Shown: positions 15,087 through 23,496 of the stretch, one piece after another
Layout: every line of letters starts with the position of its first letter
How positions within the stretch are numbered: the stretch's first letter is position 1
NCBI GenBank assembly: GCA_035547915.1
Contig: DASZTS010000029.1
Span: 186,001 to 250,000 of the forward strand
Reading direction: 5' to 3'
Origin: DASSFG01 sp035547915
GTDB taxonomy: Bacteria; Planctomycetota; Planctomycetia; Pirellulales; JAICIG01
Length of the DNA: 64,000 bases
Position numbers and translations under genes: made by a program
The notes under the pieces: generated by a model
Told to the model about the DNA's origin: nothing
Databases searched by the model: none
What the model saw: the letters and a program-made list of their open reading frames with translations, nothing else

Positions 15087-17399
15087 ATGCAGCCGCGGAC
15101 GTTGTTCGTTGCGCTGGCGGTCTGGGCCGGTCTACTGCCGATCGAAACGCGCGCGGAGATCACGGCCGAAAAGGTGCGCGTGGCCATTGATCGAGGTGTA
15201 AGCTATCTCCAGCACGAACAGCGCGAAGACGGCTCCTGGCCCGACCCCGTCGGCTATCCCGGCGGCATCACGTCGATCTGCACGCTGGCGCTCTTGAACT
15301 GCGGCGTGCCGGCGAAGGATGAGCACGTACAGAACGCGCTCAACTACCTGCGAAAACGCAAGCCGCAGATGACCTACTCGACGGCGCTGCAAACGATGGT
15401 CTTCTGCGCCGCGGAGCCCGCCACCAACCTGGCGCTCATCAAGAGGAATGCCCTGTGGCTGGAGCAGAACCAGAAGAAGGCCGGCGCGATGATGGGCGCT
15501 TGGGGCTATCCGCAGGCCGAGGGCGACAATTCGAACAGTCAGTTCGCGCTGCTCGCGCTGCACGAGGCAGAGCGAGTCGGGGCCGAAGTGAACGACCGCA
15601 CCTGGGAGTTGGCCCGCAACTATTGGGTCCAGAATCAGAACGCCAATGGTTCCTGGGGCTACAAACCGACGCTGAGCGGCACGGGCAGCATGACCTGCGC
15701 CGGCATCGCGGCATTGGTCATTTCCAGCGATCGTCTGAACCAGGGCGATGCCGAGGCCGATGGCGATCACGTTACCTGCTGCGGCGAACAACAAGACAAC
15801 AGCAACCTCGACCGAGCCCTGAATTGGATGGGGCGCAATTTCTCCGTACACTCCAACCCCGGCAGCCAGGGAAATCAAGGATGGTTGTTCTACTACCTGT
15901 ACGGCGTCGAGCGGGCCGGCAGGTTGACGAATCAGCGGTTCCTCGGCGGCCACGATTGGTATCGCGAGGGGGCCGAATTGCTCGTCGGCCTGCAAGACGA
16001 ACTATCGGGCTATTGGAAAGGCACAGGCCACGCCGAAGACGATCCCCATCTGGGCACCGCCCTGGCGCTACTCTTCCTGGCCAAGGGGCGGCGGCCGGTG
16101 CTCTGCGCCAAACTGAAACACGAACCGCTCGACGATTGGAACCGCCACCGTAGCGATCTCAGCAACCTCACCTCGTACGTCGAGACGCGCTGGGGACGAG
16201 ACCTCACCTGGCAGGTCATCGACGCGGGGACGGCTCACACGGAGGATCTGCTCGAGGCGCCGGTGATCTATCTCAGCGGCAGTTCACCACCCCGCTTCAG
16301 CGACGAGCAGGTGGAGCGGCTGCGCGAGTACGTCAATCAGGGCGGTTTTATCCTGGCCGAGGCGACTTGCGAAGGAGGCGATTTTGAAAACGGATTCGAA
16401 GCACTCATGAAGCGGGTCTTCCCCGAACCGGAGTATCGCCTGCACGACCTGCCGCTCGACCACCCGGCGTACACCGCCGAGGGACGGGTCGATACGAGCG
16501 TCTTTCCGATCAATCGCACACTCAAGGGCATCGATGTCGGCTGCCGCACGAGCGTTATCTTCGCACCGGCCGAGCTGCGTTTGTCTTGCTTCTGGGAACT
16601 CGCCCGGCCGGGCCGTGAAAAGGGGTTCTCGCCGACGGTGCAGTCGCAGATCGATGCGGCCCGATCGCTGGGCGCAAACATCCTGGCCTACGCGACCAAC
16701 CGCGAGGTGAGATACAAGCTCGACATGGCCCACGAGATTGCCACCGAACAGGTGATCGACCCCTTCGAGCGAGCCAAGCTCTACGTCGCCAAGGTCAAGC
16801 ACGGCGGAAGCTGGAATGCCGCGCCCGGCGCGCTCATGAACTTGCTGCAAGTCGTCAGCCGCGAGACAGGCCTGCGCGTGAGTACCGACCAGCGCGAGGT
16901 CGGACTCGCCGATCCCAAGATCTTCGAGTATCCCATTCTCTATATGCATGGCCGCAGCGCTTTCCGCCTGAGCGAAGAGGAACGCAAGCAGCTCAAGACG
17001 TATGTCGAGCGCGGCTGCGTCATCTTGGCCGACGCCGTTTGCGGCAGCGACGCGTTCGTCAAAGCGTTCCGCGCCGAGATACAGCAGACGTTCGGAAAGC
17101 CTTTGGAACCGGTTCCCGCCAACCACCCGCTGTTCACGACCAAATACGGCGGTTTCGATCTGAAGAGCGTACACCGGCGCGAGCCGCACCGCGGCAGTGG
17201 CGTGCTCAAGTCGGCGATCGAAAACGCCCAGCCGGAATTGGAGGGACTGAAGCTCGATGATCGCTTCGTCATCCTCTTCTCGCCGCTCGACATCAGTTGC
17301 GCCCTGGAGCGGCACGAGTCGCTCGAATGCCCCGGCTATGTGCGTGAAGATGCCGCGAGAATCGGCCTAAATCTCGTGCTCTACGCGATGGAGCAATAA
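15087..17399 (+). CDS. Secreted alpha/alpha-toroid (squalene-cyclase-like) protein with two DUF4159 domains
   Basis: 770 residues with a signal peptide ending near residue 23. Residues ~30-330 are a prenyltransferase/squalene-oxidase-type toroid, with repeated phrases such as QREDGSWPD, NANGSWGY and TYSTALQTMVF. No DxDD acid motif is seen, so it is unlikely to cyclise terpenes. Two DUF4159 domains follow. The first, ~345-545, has SDEQVERLREYVNQGGFILAEA and ends ANILAYATN. The second, ~560-770, has SEEERKQLKTYVERGCVILADA and ends LNLVLYAMEQ. The parallel shows an internal duplication. DUF4159 is a flavodoxin/GATase-like fold of unknown role common in planctomycetes. The start is chosen by GGAG 9 nt upstream and the signal peptide. 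Confidence 0.87.
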   Translation: MQPRTLFVALAVWAGLLPIETRAEITAEKVRVAIDRGVSYLQHEQREDGSWPDPVGYPGGITSICTLALLNCGVPAKDEHVQNALNYLRKRKPQMTYSTALQTMVFCAAEPATNLALIKRNALWLEQNQKKAGAMMGAWGYPQAEGDNSNSQFALLALHEAERVGAEVNDRTWELARNYWVQNQNANGSWGYKPTLSGTGSMTCAGIAALVISSDRLNQGDAEADGDHVTCCGEQQDNSNLDRALNWMGRNFSVHSNPGSQGNQGWLFYYLYGVERAGRLTNQRFLGGHDWYREGAELLVGLQDELSGYWKGTGHAEDDPHLGTALALLFLAKGRRPVLCAKLKHEPLDDWNRHRSDLSNLTSYVETRWGRDLTWQVIDAGTAHTEDLLEAPVIYLSGSSPPRFSDEQVERLREYVNQGGFILAEATCEGGDFENGFEALMKRVFPEPEYRLHDLPLDHPAYTAEGRVDTSVFPINRTLKGIDVGCRTSVIFAPAELRLSCFWELARPGREKGFSPTVQSQIDAARSLGANILAYATNREVRYKLDMAHEIATEQVIDPFERAKLYVAKVKHGGSWNAAPGALMNLLQVVSRETGLRVSTDQREVGLADPKIFEYPILYMHGRSAFRLSEEERKQLKTYVERGCVILADAVCGSDAFVKAFRAEIQQTFGKPLEPVPANHPLFTTKYGGFDLKSVHRREPHRGSGVLKSAIENAQPELEGLKLDDRFVILFSPLDISCALERHESLECPGYVREDAARIGLNLVLYAMEQ

Positions 17400-17412
17400 G
17401 GACAGGACAGCC

Positions 17413-17446
17413 CCCTCTCCCTCCGGGAGAGGGCTGGGGTGAGGGC
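17413..17446. repeat. REP-like palindrome with conserved tail
   Basis: CCCTCTCCC (17413-17421) and GGGAGAGGG (17425-17433) form a 9-bp stem with loop TCC, followed by CTGGGGTGAGGGC. From general knowledge this is a very widespread intergenic REP-type element in GC-rich bacteria. It lies 13 bp after the DUF4159 gene and may also help terminate transcription. Confidence 0.6.
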
Positions 17447-17481
17447 AGTTGGCCTGCTCTTGGGCACCCCGATATGTTGGT

Positions 17482-17916
17482 CTAGAGATTGGCCGAACGA
17501 AGAGCCGTTTCAACCACCCACGACAAGACAACAAGGATGCCAAACGCCACGAGTAGATCGAAAACGATCCCGAAGGCACTTAGTTTTGCGAGTGCACGAA
17601 GGCCCCATGGCGTGCGAGAGATGCCTACAAGTTCAGCGTTGTATTTTGCCATAATCTTCGGATCGCGGTTGAATTCAGGGGACCCCCAAACATAGTTGGG
17701 AATGATATTATTGGCATTCGGACTCCGCTGTCCGGGCCCCGGAACTGGCCCCTCTTGGAAATGGACCGGCCAGCCGTGGCCAAACTTGAGAATCGTCGTC
17801 GAACCGGCACCGAAAAACACGTGGCAACGCGAGTTCATCAACGCGAGCACGACGATGGCGACGCTCATTACCGCGAATGTCACCGGATGAAAGCGGAATC
17901 GTTTCAAGGACGACAT
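17482..17916 (-). CDS. Hypothetical two-helix membrane protein
   Basis: 144 residues beginning MSSLKRFRFHPVTF. One membrane helix lies near residues 12-27 (TFAVMSVAIVVLALMN) and one near 112-135 (FGIVFDLLVAFGILVVLSWVV). A ~80-residue extracytoplasmic loop rich in Gly, Pro and Asn separates them. I recognise no domain. The base composition looks somewhat less GC-rich than the surrounding genes, which could mean recent acquisition or weak constraint. It follows the DUF1080 gene on the same strand by 79 bp and could be its last operon member. Confidence 0.6.
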   Translation of the reverse strand: MSSLKRFRFHPVTFAVMSVAIVVLALMNSRCHVFFGAGSTTILKFGHGWPVHFQEGPVPGPGQRSPNANNIIPNYVWGSPEFNRDPKIMAKYNAELVGISRTPWGLRALAKLSAFGIVFDLLVAFGILVVLSWVVETALRSANL

Positions 17917-17995
17917 CTGAGATCAACAATCGCGACCGCGTTGTCTAGCTCTCGTCGAACGCCATTCGACTTCGCACTTCGAACTCTTCCGCCGC

Positions 17996-18721
17996 CTACG
18001 GCAACTCGCGCACCCGAAGATTCTTGAACTCGACCGGTGCGCCTTCCGATTCGAGGCATAGGTAGCCGCTGCGGGGCTCGCAGCCGGTGCCGCCTGACAC
18101 TTCTTCGCCGTTGACCCACAGCCGCACTTCGCCGTTGATGGCCCGCACGTAGTAGTGGTTCCATTGTCCCACGCCCTTGCTGAGCTGTTTGCGCGGGAAG
18201 CTGCGCTCACCGCCGGGCGACCGCGGTTCGAACGGTGTCATCTTCGCCGTCTTCGTGGGAAAGACATCGCCGTTGGTGGTGAACCAATCGGCCTTCTTCC
18301 CGGTCTGCTTCTCGAACAGTTCCGTGTAGCCGTGGTCGAGCACTTGCACCTCGATGCCGGCGGGAAGGTCGCCCGGTTTGAGGCCGTTTAGCGATTCTTC
18401 GGATCCCCAAACGAACACTCCCGAATTGCCGCCGGACTGCAAGTGGCGCCACTCGACGACCAACTCGAAGTTCGTGAGCGGCTTCTGGCTGCGAATCACG
18501 CCCACGGGGCGGCCGGTGCAACGGATCAGTCCATCCTGCCACGACCAGGTCTCTGCATTGCAGTTGACGTTCACAAAGTCCTCTTCGCCGAGCGCCTTCC
18601 ATCCCGGCCCCTGCCCGTCGACGAAAGCTTTGCGCAGTTCGGCCTCGTCGGCGACGGCGGGAGCGACTGTGAGAAAGAGGGAAATTGAAAGGCCGGCGAG
18701 CAGGTTACGGTACATCGGCAT
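17996..18721 (-). CDS. DUF1080 / 3-keto-glycoside hydrolase-lyase-like secreted protein
   Basis: 241 residues with a signal peptide ending near residue 24 (AVA/DE). The fold is the concanavalin-like DUF1080 (PF06439) domain: NAETWSWQDGLIRCTG, FELVVEWRH, GNSGVFVWG, GIEVQVLDHG and the final strand EGAPVEFKNLRVRELP. Members of this family cleave or hydrate 3-keto-glycosides outside the cytoplasm, and they are hugely expanded in planctomycetes. It lies 60 bp downstream of a Tat-exported Gfo/Idh/MocA oxidoreductase gene; that class can form the 3-keto sugar. The pair would make a periplasmic oxidise-then-cleave unit. The substrate is unknown. Confidence 0.9.
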   Translation of the reverse strand: MPMYRNLLAGLSISLFLTVAPAVADEAELRKAFVDGQGPGWKALGEEDFVNVNCNAETWSWQDGLIRCTGRPVGVIRSQKPLTNFELVVEWRHLQSGGNSGVFVWGSEESLNGLKPGDLPAGIEVQVLDHGYTELFEKQTGKKADWFTTNGDVFPTKTAKMTPFEPRSPGGERSFPRKQLSKGVGQWNHYYVRAINGEVRLWVNGEEVSGGTGCEPRSGYLCLESEGAPVEFKNLRVRELP

Positions 18722-18781
18722 CGGGTCGCCTCGTTGGTGCGGCTTCTGAAAAGGTGTGCGGTTTGCCCCGGCTCGTTGGCT

Positions 18782-20155
18782 TCAGACCAGGTTCCAGCCC
18801 TTCCGATACTCACGTCGAATCCACGCGTCGGCTTCCGGGGCGTTGGTCACGCGCAGGTTTTCGGCATCCCACTCCAACCGCTTGCCGGCGCGGAAGGCGA
18901 CGTTGCCCAGATGATTGGCTTCCGTCAGCCGGCCGGCATATTCGAAATTGCACGTGGTCGGCGCGCCGGTCCGGCAGGCGTTCAGCCACTCCTTGTAATG
19001 TCCGGGCGAACTGGGGATCGAAGGTTCGGGCGGCTGAAAACCGACGAACTGGTCGGCGGGCAACAGCGCGTGTTTGGAGTAATCGGCCAACAGCAGTCCG
19101 CGGTCACCGACGAGCAACACACCGTTATCCCAGTGCGGGATGCGCCCTTCGCCGAGGACGGTCGGCTTGTTCGTGCCTTGGTACCAGGTCAGCCGCACCG
19201 GCGGCAAACTGCCGCGCTGGCCGTATTCATAGGTCACCTGCATCGAGGCAGGCGCCAGTTCGGGATGCGGGGCCGGACCCGCGGCCTCGATGGTAAGTGG
19301 CTGGTCGAGTTTCAGCGCCCAGAAGGGGAGGTCGATCCAGTGGCTGCCCAGATCGGACATGGTGCCGTTGCCGAAATCCCACCAGCGATACCATTTCGGG
19401 CCGGGCACATAGACGTTGTGAAAGGGCCGTTGCGGCGCCGGCCCCAGCCACAGGTCCCAATCGAGCCACGAAGGTATCGGCTCGCCCGTCGTCGGGCGGT
19501 CCTGCATCGAGACGATATCGCCGTGTTTCGCGGCCTCTTCGGGCGATTGCCAGCCCCAGGCCCGCGATACCCAAACGTGAACCTCGCGCACCGGCCCGAC
19601 CGCGCCGGCTTCGACCAGTTCGACGACGCGGCGGTAATTGTCGCCAGCGTGAATTTGCGTGCCCATCTGCGTAGCGACCTTGGCCTGCGCCGCCGCGCGG
19701 CGCACGAGACGCGCCTCGTAGACGTTGTGAGTCAGCGGTTTTTCACAATAGACATGCTTGCCGAGTTGCAGGGCCGGCAGCGTGGCGAAGGCATGCGTGT
19801 GTTCGCACGTGCTGACCACCACGGCGTCGAATTCCTGCGCTCGTTCGAACACGCGGCGAAAGTCGGTGAACTTGCGGGCACGCGGATACTTGGCCGCCGC
19901 CGAGTCGAGGTTGTTCTGGTTCACGTCGCAGAGCGCGACGATATTCTCGCCCTGAGCGGCGACGCCCTCGAGATTCGCCGCGCCCCGTCCGCCGCAGCCG
20001 ATGACCGCGACGTTCAGCTTCTCATTCAAATTCCTGCCGCGCACGACGGCCGGGGCGATCAACGTCGCCGCTGCGCCGACGGTTACCCGCTTCACGAAAT
20101 CGCGCCGCCGCAAGCTTCGGCCCGATCGATCCGCCCGCTGATGACTCGATGGCAT
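18782..20155 (-). CDS. Tat-exported Gfo/Idh/MocA-family oxidoreductase
   Basis: 457 residues from the ATG at 20153-20155. The N-terminus has a twin-arginine signal, SLRRRDFVKRVTVGAAATL, ending near ARG at ~40. The Rossmann motif VAVIGCGGRGAANL and family phrase YCEKPLTHNVYEARLV follow, then the C-terminal domain with WDFGNGTMSDLGSHWIDLPFW. Tat export implies the cofactor is bound before transport. Such enzymes oxidise sugars in the periplasm. The DUF1080 gene 60 bp downstream is the natural partner; acetate kinase is 150 bp upstream on the same strand. A longer frame to 20284 adds 43 residues without family character and hides the Tat signal, so it is rejected. Confidence 0.93.
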   Translation of the reverse strand: MPSSHQRADRSGRSLRRRDFVKRVTVGAAATLIAPAVVRGRNLNEKLNVAVIGCGGRGAANLEGVAAQGENIVALCDVNQNNLDSAAAKYPRARKFTDFRRVFERAQEFDAVVVSTCEHTHAFATLPALQLGKHVYCEKPLTHNVYEARLVRRAAAQAKVATQMGTQIHAGDNYRRVVELVEAGAVGPVREVHVWVSRAWGWQSPEEAAKHGDIVSMQDRPTTGEPIPSWLDWDLWLGPAPQRPFHNVYVPGPKWYRWWDFGNGTMSDLGSHWIDLPFWALKLDQPLTIEAAGPAPHPELAPASMQVTYEYGQRGSLPPVRLTWYQGTNKPTVLGEGRIPHWDNGVLLVGDRGLLLADYSKHALLPADQFVGFQPPEPSIPSSPGHYKEWLNACRTGAPTTCNFEYAGRLTEANHLGNVAFRAGKRLEWDAENLRVTNAPEADAWIRREYRKGWNLV

Positions 20156-20305
20156 ACAGAAGTTCCTCCCGCTTGACGGCCTGCGCCGCATCGTATCGGC
20201 CGAGATCGTGAATAGCAAGTTTCTTGCTGTCGAGGGCCGCCGGCGCGTCTCGGACCAGCAGTCGGTCCTGATAAGTGGAGCCATCCAACTTTACGAAGAG
20301 GGTTT

Positions 20306-21511
20306 TCAACTCGGCTCCAAGCCGGCCACCAACTTCACGATCGTCAGCTCTTCGTCGGTGTGGATCACACGAACCGGAACCGAGCTGTCATCCGCCGAAA
20401 TGATCGGCTCGTGTGCGTGATTGCGGCGGTCGTCGAGCAAGATGCCCAAGAACGACAAATCGTCGCAGATCAGGGCGCGTACTTCAGCAGCGTGCTCGCC
20501 GATGCCACCCGAGAATACCAGTCCGTCGATGCCGCCTAGCGCCGCGGCGAAGGCGCCAACGGTCTTCTTAGCCTGATAGCAAAACAGAGCGACCGCGTCC
20601 CGGGCCCGCTCGTCGTGTTCCCGCCGCGCGAGCAAGTCGCGCATGTCAGAACTGGTCTCGGAGATGCCCAACAGACCCGAACGCCGATTGACCATCTCGT
20701 GAAACTCGGCCGGCGACAGCCCCTTCTCATCGAGCAGGTATCTCACCAGCCCCGGATCGAAATCGCCCGACCGCGTGCTCATGACCAACCCCGCGGTGGG
20801 CGTGAAGGCCATGGTCGTATCGATACACTTACCACCCGAAACCGCGGCCATGCTCGCCCCGTTTCCCAAGTGCGCCAAAACGACGCGTCGGGCTGCTACG
20901 GTGGGATCAAGTCGCGTCAACTCGTCCATCAGGTAAGCGTACGAAAGGCCGTGAAAGCCGTAACGGCGGATACCCTCCTCGGCATATTTACGGGGAACAG
21001 CAAGCAGCCGTGCCATGACCGGCAGATCTCGATGGAAGGTCGTGTCGAAACAGGCAGCCTGGCGCACGTGCGGCGTCGCTTTCGAAAACGCTTCGATCAA
21101 CTCGATCTCGCCCGGCAGGTGTTCGGGGTCGAAAGGCGCCATGCGCCGCAGCTCTTCGAGTACTTTCTGATCGATCCAGCACGGTTCGATCAACGTCGGG
21201 CCGCCATGCACGATGCGGTGGCCAATGGCGGACAAGCCGCGCAGATCGGTCCGCGCGCCGAGCCAATTGGCGAGCTGCCCGACGGCCTCGGCATGTCCGC
21301 CGGTGACGAGAGGCGTACGGACGGTCTTGCCCGTCTCCGCATCGACGGCGTTGAGCGCGCCGTCGGCCAAGCCGATTCGGTCGATGGCTCCCGACAGTTG
21401 TCGCCGCGGCTCGTCCGTGACGTCGAACAACGCGAACTTGATGCTCGAGGAACCGCCGTTGACGGCTAATATGGTTCGCGATGGCTCCGCGGCGCGAGGT
21501 TTCGTGTGCAT
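20306..21511 (-). CDS. ackA: Acetate kinase
   Basis: 401 residues, the expected length. Visible signatures are NGGSSSIKF (18-26), the region HRIVHGG, RYGFHGLSYAYL, the nucleotide-binding block HLGNGASMAAV, and TMAFTPTAGLVMSTRSGDFDPG. The enzyme interconverts acetyl phosphate plus ADP and acetate plus ATP in the cytoplasm. No phosphotransacetylase gene accompanies it in the window; a phosphoketolase or remote Pta would have to supply acetyl phosphate. The gene is the first of a minus-strand set with the Gfo/Idh/MocA and DUF1080 genes, but the 150-bp gap leaves co-transcription open. Confidence 0.96.
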   Translation of the reverse strand: MHTKPRAAEPSRTILAVNGGSSSIKFALFDVTDEPRRQLSGAIDRIGLADGALNAVDAETGKTVRTPLVTGGHAEAVGQLANWLGARTDLRGLSAIGHRIVHGGPTLIEPCWIDQKVLEELRRMAPFDPEHLPGEIELIEAFSKATPHVRQAACFDTTFHRDLPVMARLLAVPRKYAEEGIRRYGFHGLSYAYLMDELTRLDPTVAARRVVLAHLGNGASMAAVSGGKCIDTTMAFTPTAGLVMSTRSGDFDPGLVRYLLDEKGLSPAEFHEMVNRRSGLLGISETSSDMRDLLARREHDERARDAVALFCYQAKKTVGAFAAALGGIDGLVFSGGIGEHAAEVRALICDDLSFLGILLDDRRNHAHEPIISADDSSVPVRVIHTDEELTIVKLVAGLEPS

Positions 21512-21590
21512 CGTTCTGACCGTCCGTTCGGCGGGCTCGCCGGTGCAAGATCAGCTTGCCTAAAGACCGGTCGGCCCTTTACCGTGCGGC

Positions 21591-22517
21591 CTACTGCCGC
21601 ATGCCGAGCACGGCGAAGTACCCGGCGATGATGAGCGCGTTCATGGCCAGCGCGCCGTAGAAGAAACGGTTGCCGCGCGCACTGAGCGGGCGGTTCGACA
21701 ATCCCAGCAACAGCACGACGCCCAGCGAATAAATCAATAGCGGGGGGCAGGGAATGCCCAAAACGGCCGTCCACCAGGCGCGGCGCGCCGCGCGGTCGTC
21801 GTAGTCGGTCGCGCTACCCTTCCGGCCCTTCGATTGGCCGGCACCGGCGGTCGACGCACCGCCCCACGCCGGTACGACGATTTTCAAATCTTCGTCTTCT
21901 GTCGAACGCGGCACCCGCGCGGGCAGGGGCGGTGCAACCTTCGTCGCCGAACCTCCGTTCATCGAAGGTGCGTTCACGGCCGGACCTACAGGAGGCAACG
22001 GCGGAAGAGTCAGGGGCGGCATCGGCGAAGCGGCCGGTGCGGCAGCGGCACGGGCCGGCGCTCCGGGTGGTGGCGCGGGTGCAACGGTCGGTGGGGGCGG
22101 CATCGGAAACGTCCTCGGCGCCCTGACCGCCGGCGCGGCCCCCGCGGCAGGCGTGCCCAACGACGCCGGTCCCGGGGCAGGAGCGATCTTGGGAGCCGCT
22201 CCTTCGCGCATCGTGCCGCAAGACCAACAAGCCGGAAACTGTCCCATCACCTGTTCGCCACACTTGGGACATTTCCACGCCGGCGGCGCCGGTCTGGCTG
22301 CCGGCTTGGCCTTGGGAATCGGAAACAGAAGCTGCATCGCCCGTTCGAAATCGGGCGGACTCACTTGCACCTGCACACGTCCGGCGGGGGCGCCGTCGGC
22401 GCCCTTCTCCGGCTCGCTCAGCACAGCCGGAATGCCCGCCGCTTCGAGCTTGCCGCGAATCAAATCAGCTTCGCCGGTGCTGCGAAGAGCCGCGACGGTA
22501 AGGAGATTCTCGGCCAT
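21591..22517 (-). CDS. DUF2007 plus zinc-ribbon membrane protein
   Basis: 308 residues in four parts. Residues 1-68 resemble DUF2007 (MAENLLTVAALRSTGEADLIRGKLEA), a small ferredoxin-like fold. A zinc ribbon follows (CPKC...CWSC, near 83-100). Then comes a long Pro/Ala-rich linker. The C-terminus has two or three membrane helices (LGIPCPPLLIYSLGVVLLLGLS and FFYGALAMNALIIAGYFAVLG). It lies 24 bp downstream of the ABC ATPase gene as the last member of a five-gene minus-strand operon. DUF2007 proteins are often called putative signal-transducing proteins, but no mechanism is known. A link to the ABC module is inferred from position only. Confidence 0.8.
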   Translation of the reverse strand: MAENLLTVAALRSTGEADLIRGKLEAAGIPAVLSEPEKGADGAPAGRVQVQVSPPDFERAMQLLFPIPKAKPAARPAPPAWKCPKCGEQVMGQFPACWSCGTMREGAAPKIAPAPGPASLGTPAAGAAPAVRAPRTFPMPPPPTVAPAPPPGAPARAAAAPAASPMPPLTLPPLPPVGPAVNAPSMNGGSATKVAPPLPARVPRSTEDEDLKIVVPAWGGASTAGAGQSKGRKGSATDYDDRAARRAWWTAVLGIPCPPLLIYSLGVVLLLGLSNRPLSARGNRFFYGALAMNALIIAGYFAVLGMRQ

Positions 22518-22541
22518 GAGACTATTGTAGCTTAGACTCTA

Positions 22542-23468
22542 TCAGGCGGTGATACCCTTAGTTAGCTCCATAAAGGCCGTTTCTAGGTTGACTTCCTCTT
22601 CTTTGAAGAGGGTGAGTTGAAAACCGGCACCGATCAGCGCACCCGCCAAGTGACTATAGTCGGTCTCGCCCGCGGCGATGGTCACGGTGAGCACGCCGTT
22701 GGTGGCGGCCACCCGCTCGACCTTCGGCTGCCCTTCGAGCAACCGGACCGCCGAGGCGCTATCTCCCACCAGACCGATCTTCAGGGTCGGCTGCCGCCGC
22801 ACGCGGCGCATCACTTCCTCGACATCGGAATTCACCAGCAGCTCACCGCGTTCGATAATGCCGATCTTGTTACAGATATCGGCCAGCTCTGGCAGAATAT
22901 GGCTGGAAACCATGATGGTTTTGCCCATCTTCCGCAGTTCCTTGAGCAACTGGCGGATTTCGATGCGAGCGCGGGGATCGAGTCCGCTTGCCGGCTCATC
23001 GAGCAACAGGACCTGTGGATCGTGCAATAAAACTCGCGCCAGTCCCAAGCGTTGCGTCATACCGCGCGACAGGCTGGTAACGAGCGCTTGCCGTTTGTAG
23101 CCCAAGTCGACCAGATCGAGCACCTCGTCACACTTCTTGCGGCGCTGCGCACCCTTGATGCGATAGGCCGCCGCGAAGAACTCCAGATACTCGATCACCT
23201 TCATGTCGTCGTACACGCCGAAGAAGTCGGGCATGTAGCCGATCGCCCGGCGGATGTCCTTCGGCCGCGTATAGATCGAGTAACCGCAGACGTACGCCTC
23301 GCCCCAGGTGGGGTTGAGCAGCGTCGCCAGGATCTTCATCGTGGTGGTCTTGCCCGAGCCGTTCGGCCCGATGAAGCCGAACACGTCCCCCGCATCGAGC
23401 TTGATGTCGAGGTGGCTGATGGCGTGTAAGTCGCCATAGACCTTGGTAAGGTCGCGAGTTTCGATCAC
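22542..23468 (-). CDS. ABC transporter ATP-binding protein (ABC-2/CcmA type)
   Basis: 308 residues from a GTG start. Walker A is GPNGSGKTTT (34-43), the signature is LSRGMTQRLGLAR (near 135-147), and Walker B is QVLLLDEPASGLDP (near 155). A C-terminal extension with beta strands follows, as in ATPases paired with ABC-2 permeases (drug, polysaccharide or gliding-type exporters). It lies 28 bp downstream of a large membrane-anchored protein and 24 bp upstream of the DUF2007 protein. No typical six-helix ABC-2 permease gene is beside it, so the membrane partner is either unusual or encoded elsewhere. Confidence 0.93.
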   Translation of the reverse strand: MIETRDLTKVYGDLHAISHLDIKLDAGDVFGFIGPNGSGKTTTMKILATLLNPTWGEAYVCGYSIYTRPKDIRRAIGYMPDFFGVYDDMKVIEYLEFFAAAYRIKGAQRRKKCDEVLDLVDLGYKRQALVTSLSRGMTQRLGLARVLLHDPQVLLLDEPASGLDPRARIEIRQLLKELRKMGKTIMVSSHILPELADICNKIGIIERGELLVNSDVEEVMRRVRRQPTLKIGLVGDSASAVRLLEGQPKVERVAATNGVLTVTIAAGETDYSHLAGALIGAGFQLTLFKEEEVNLETAFMELTKGITA

Positions 23469-23496
23469 GCCGCTGGCTCCCGATTAAGCGCTAGGT

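Noticed and set aside
18734..20176. A ~480-codon plus-strand open frame
   Set aside because: It is antisense to the Tat Gfo/Idh/MocA gene, whose motifs are unambiguous.
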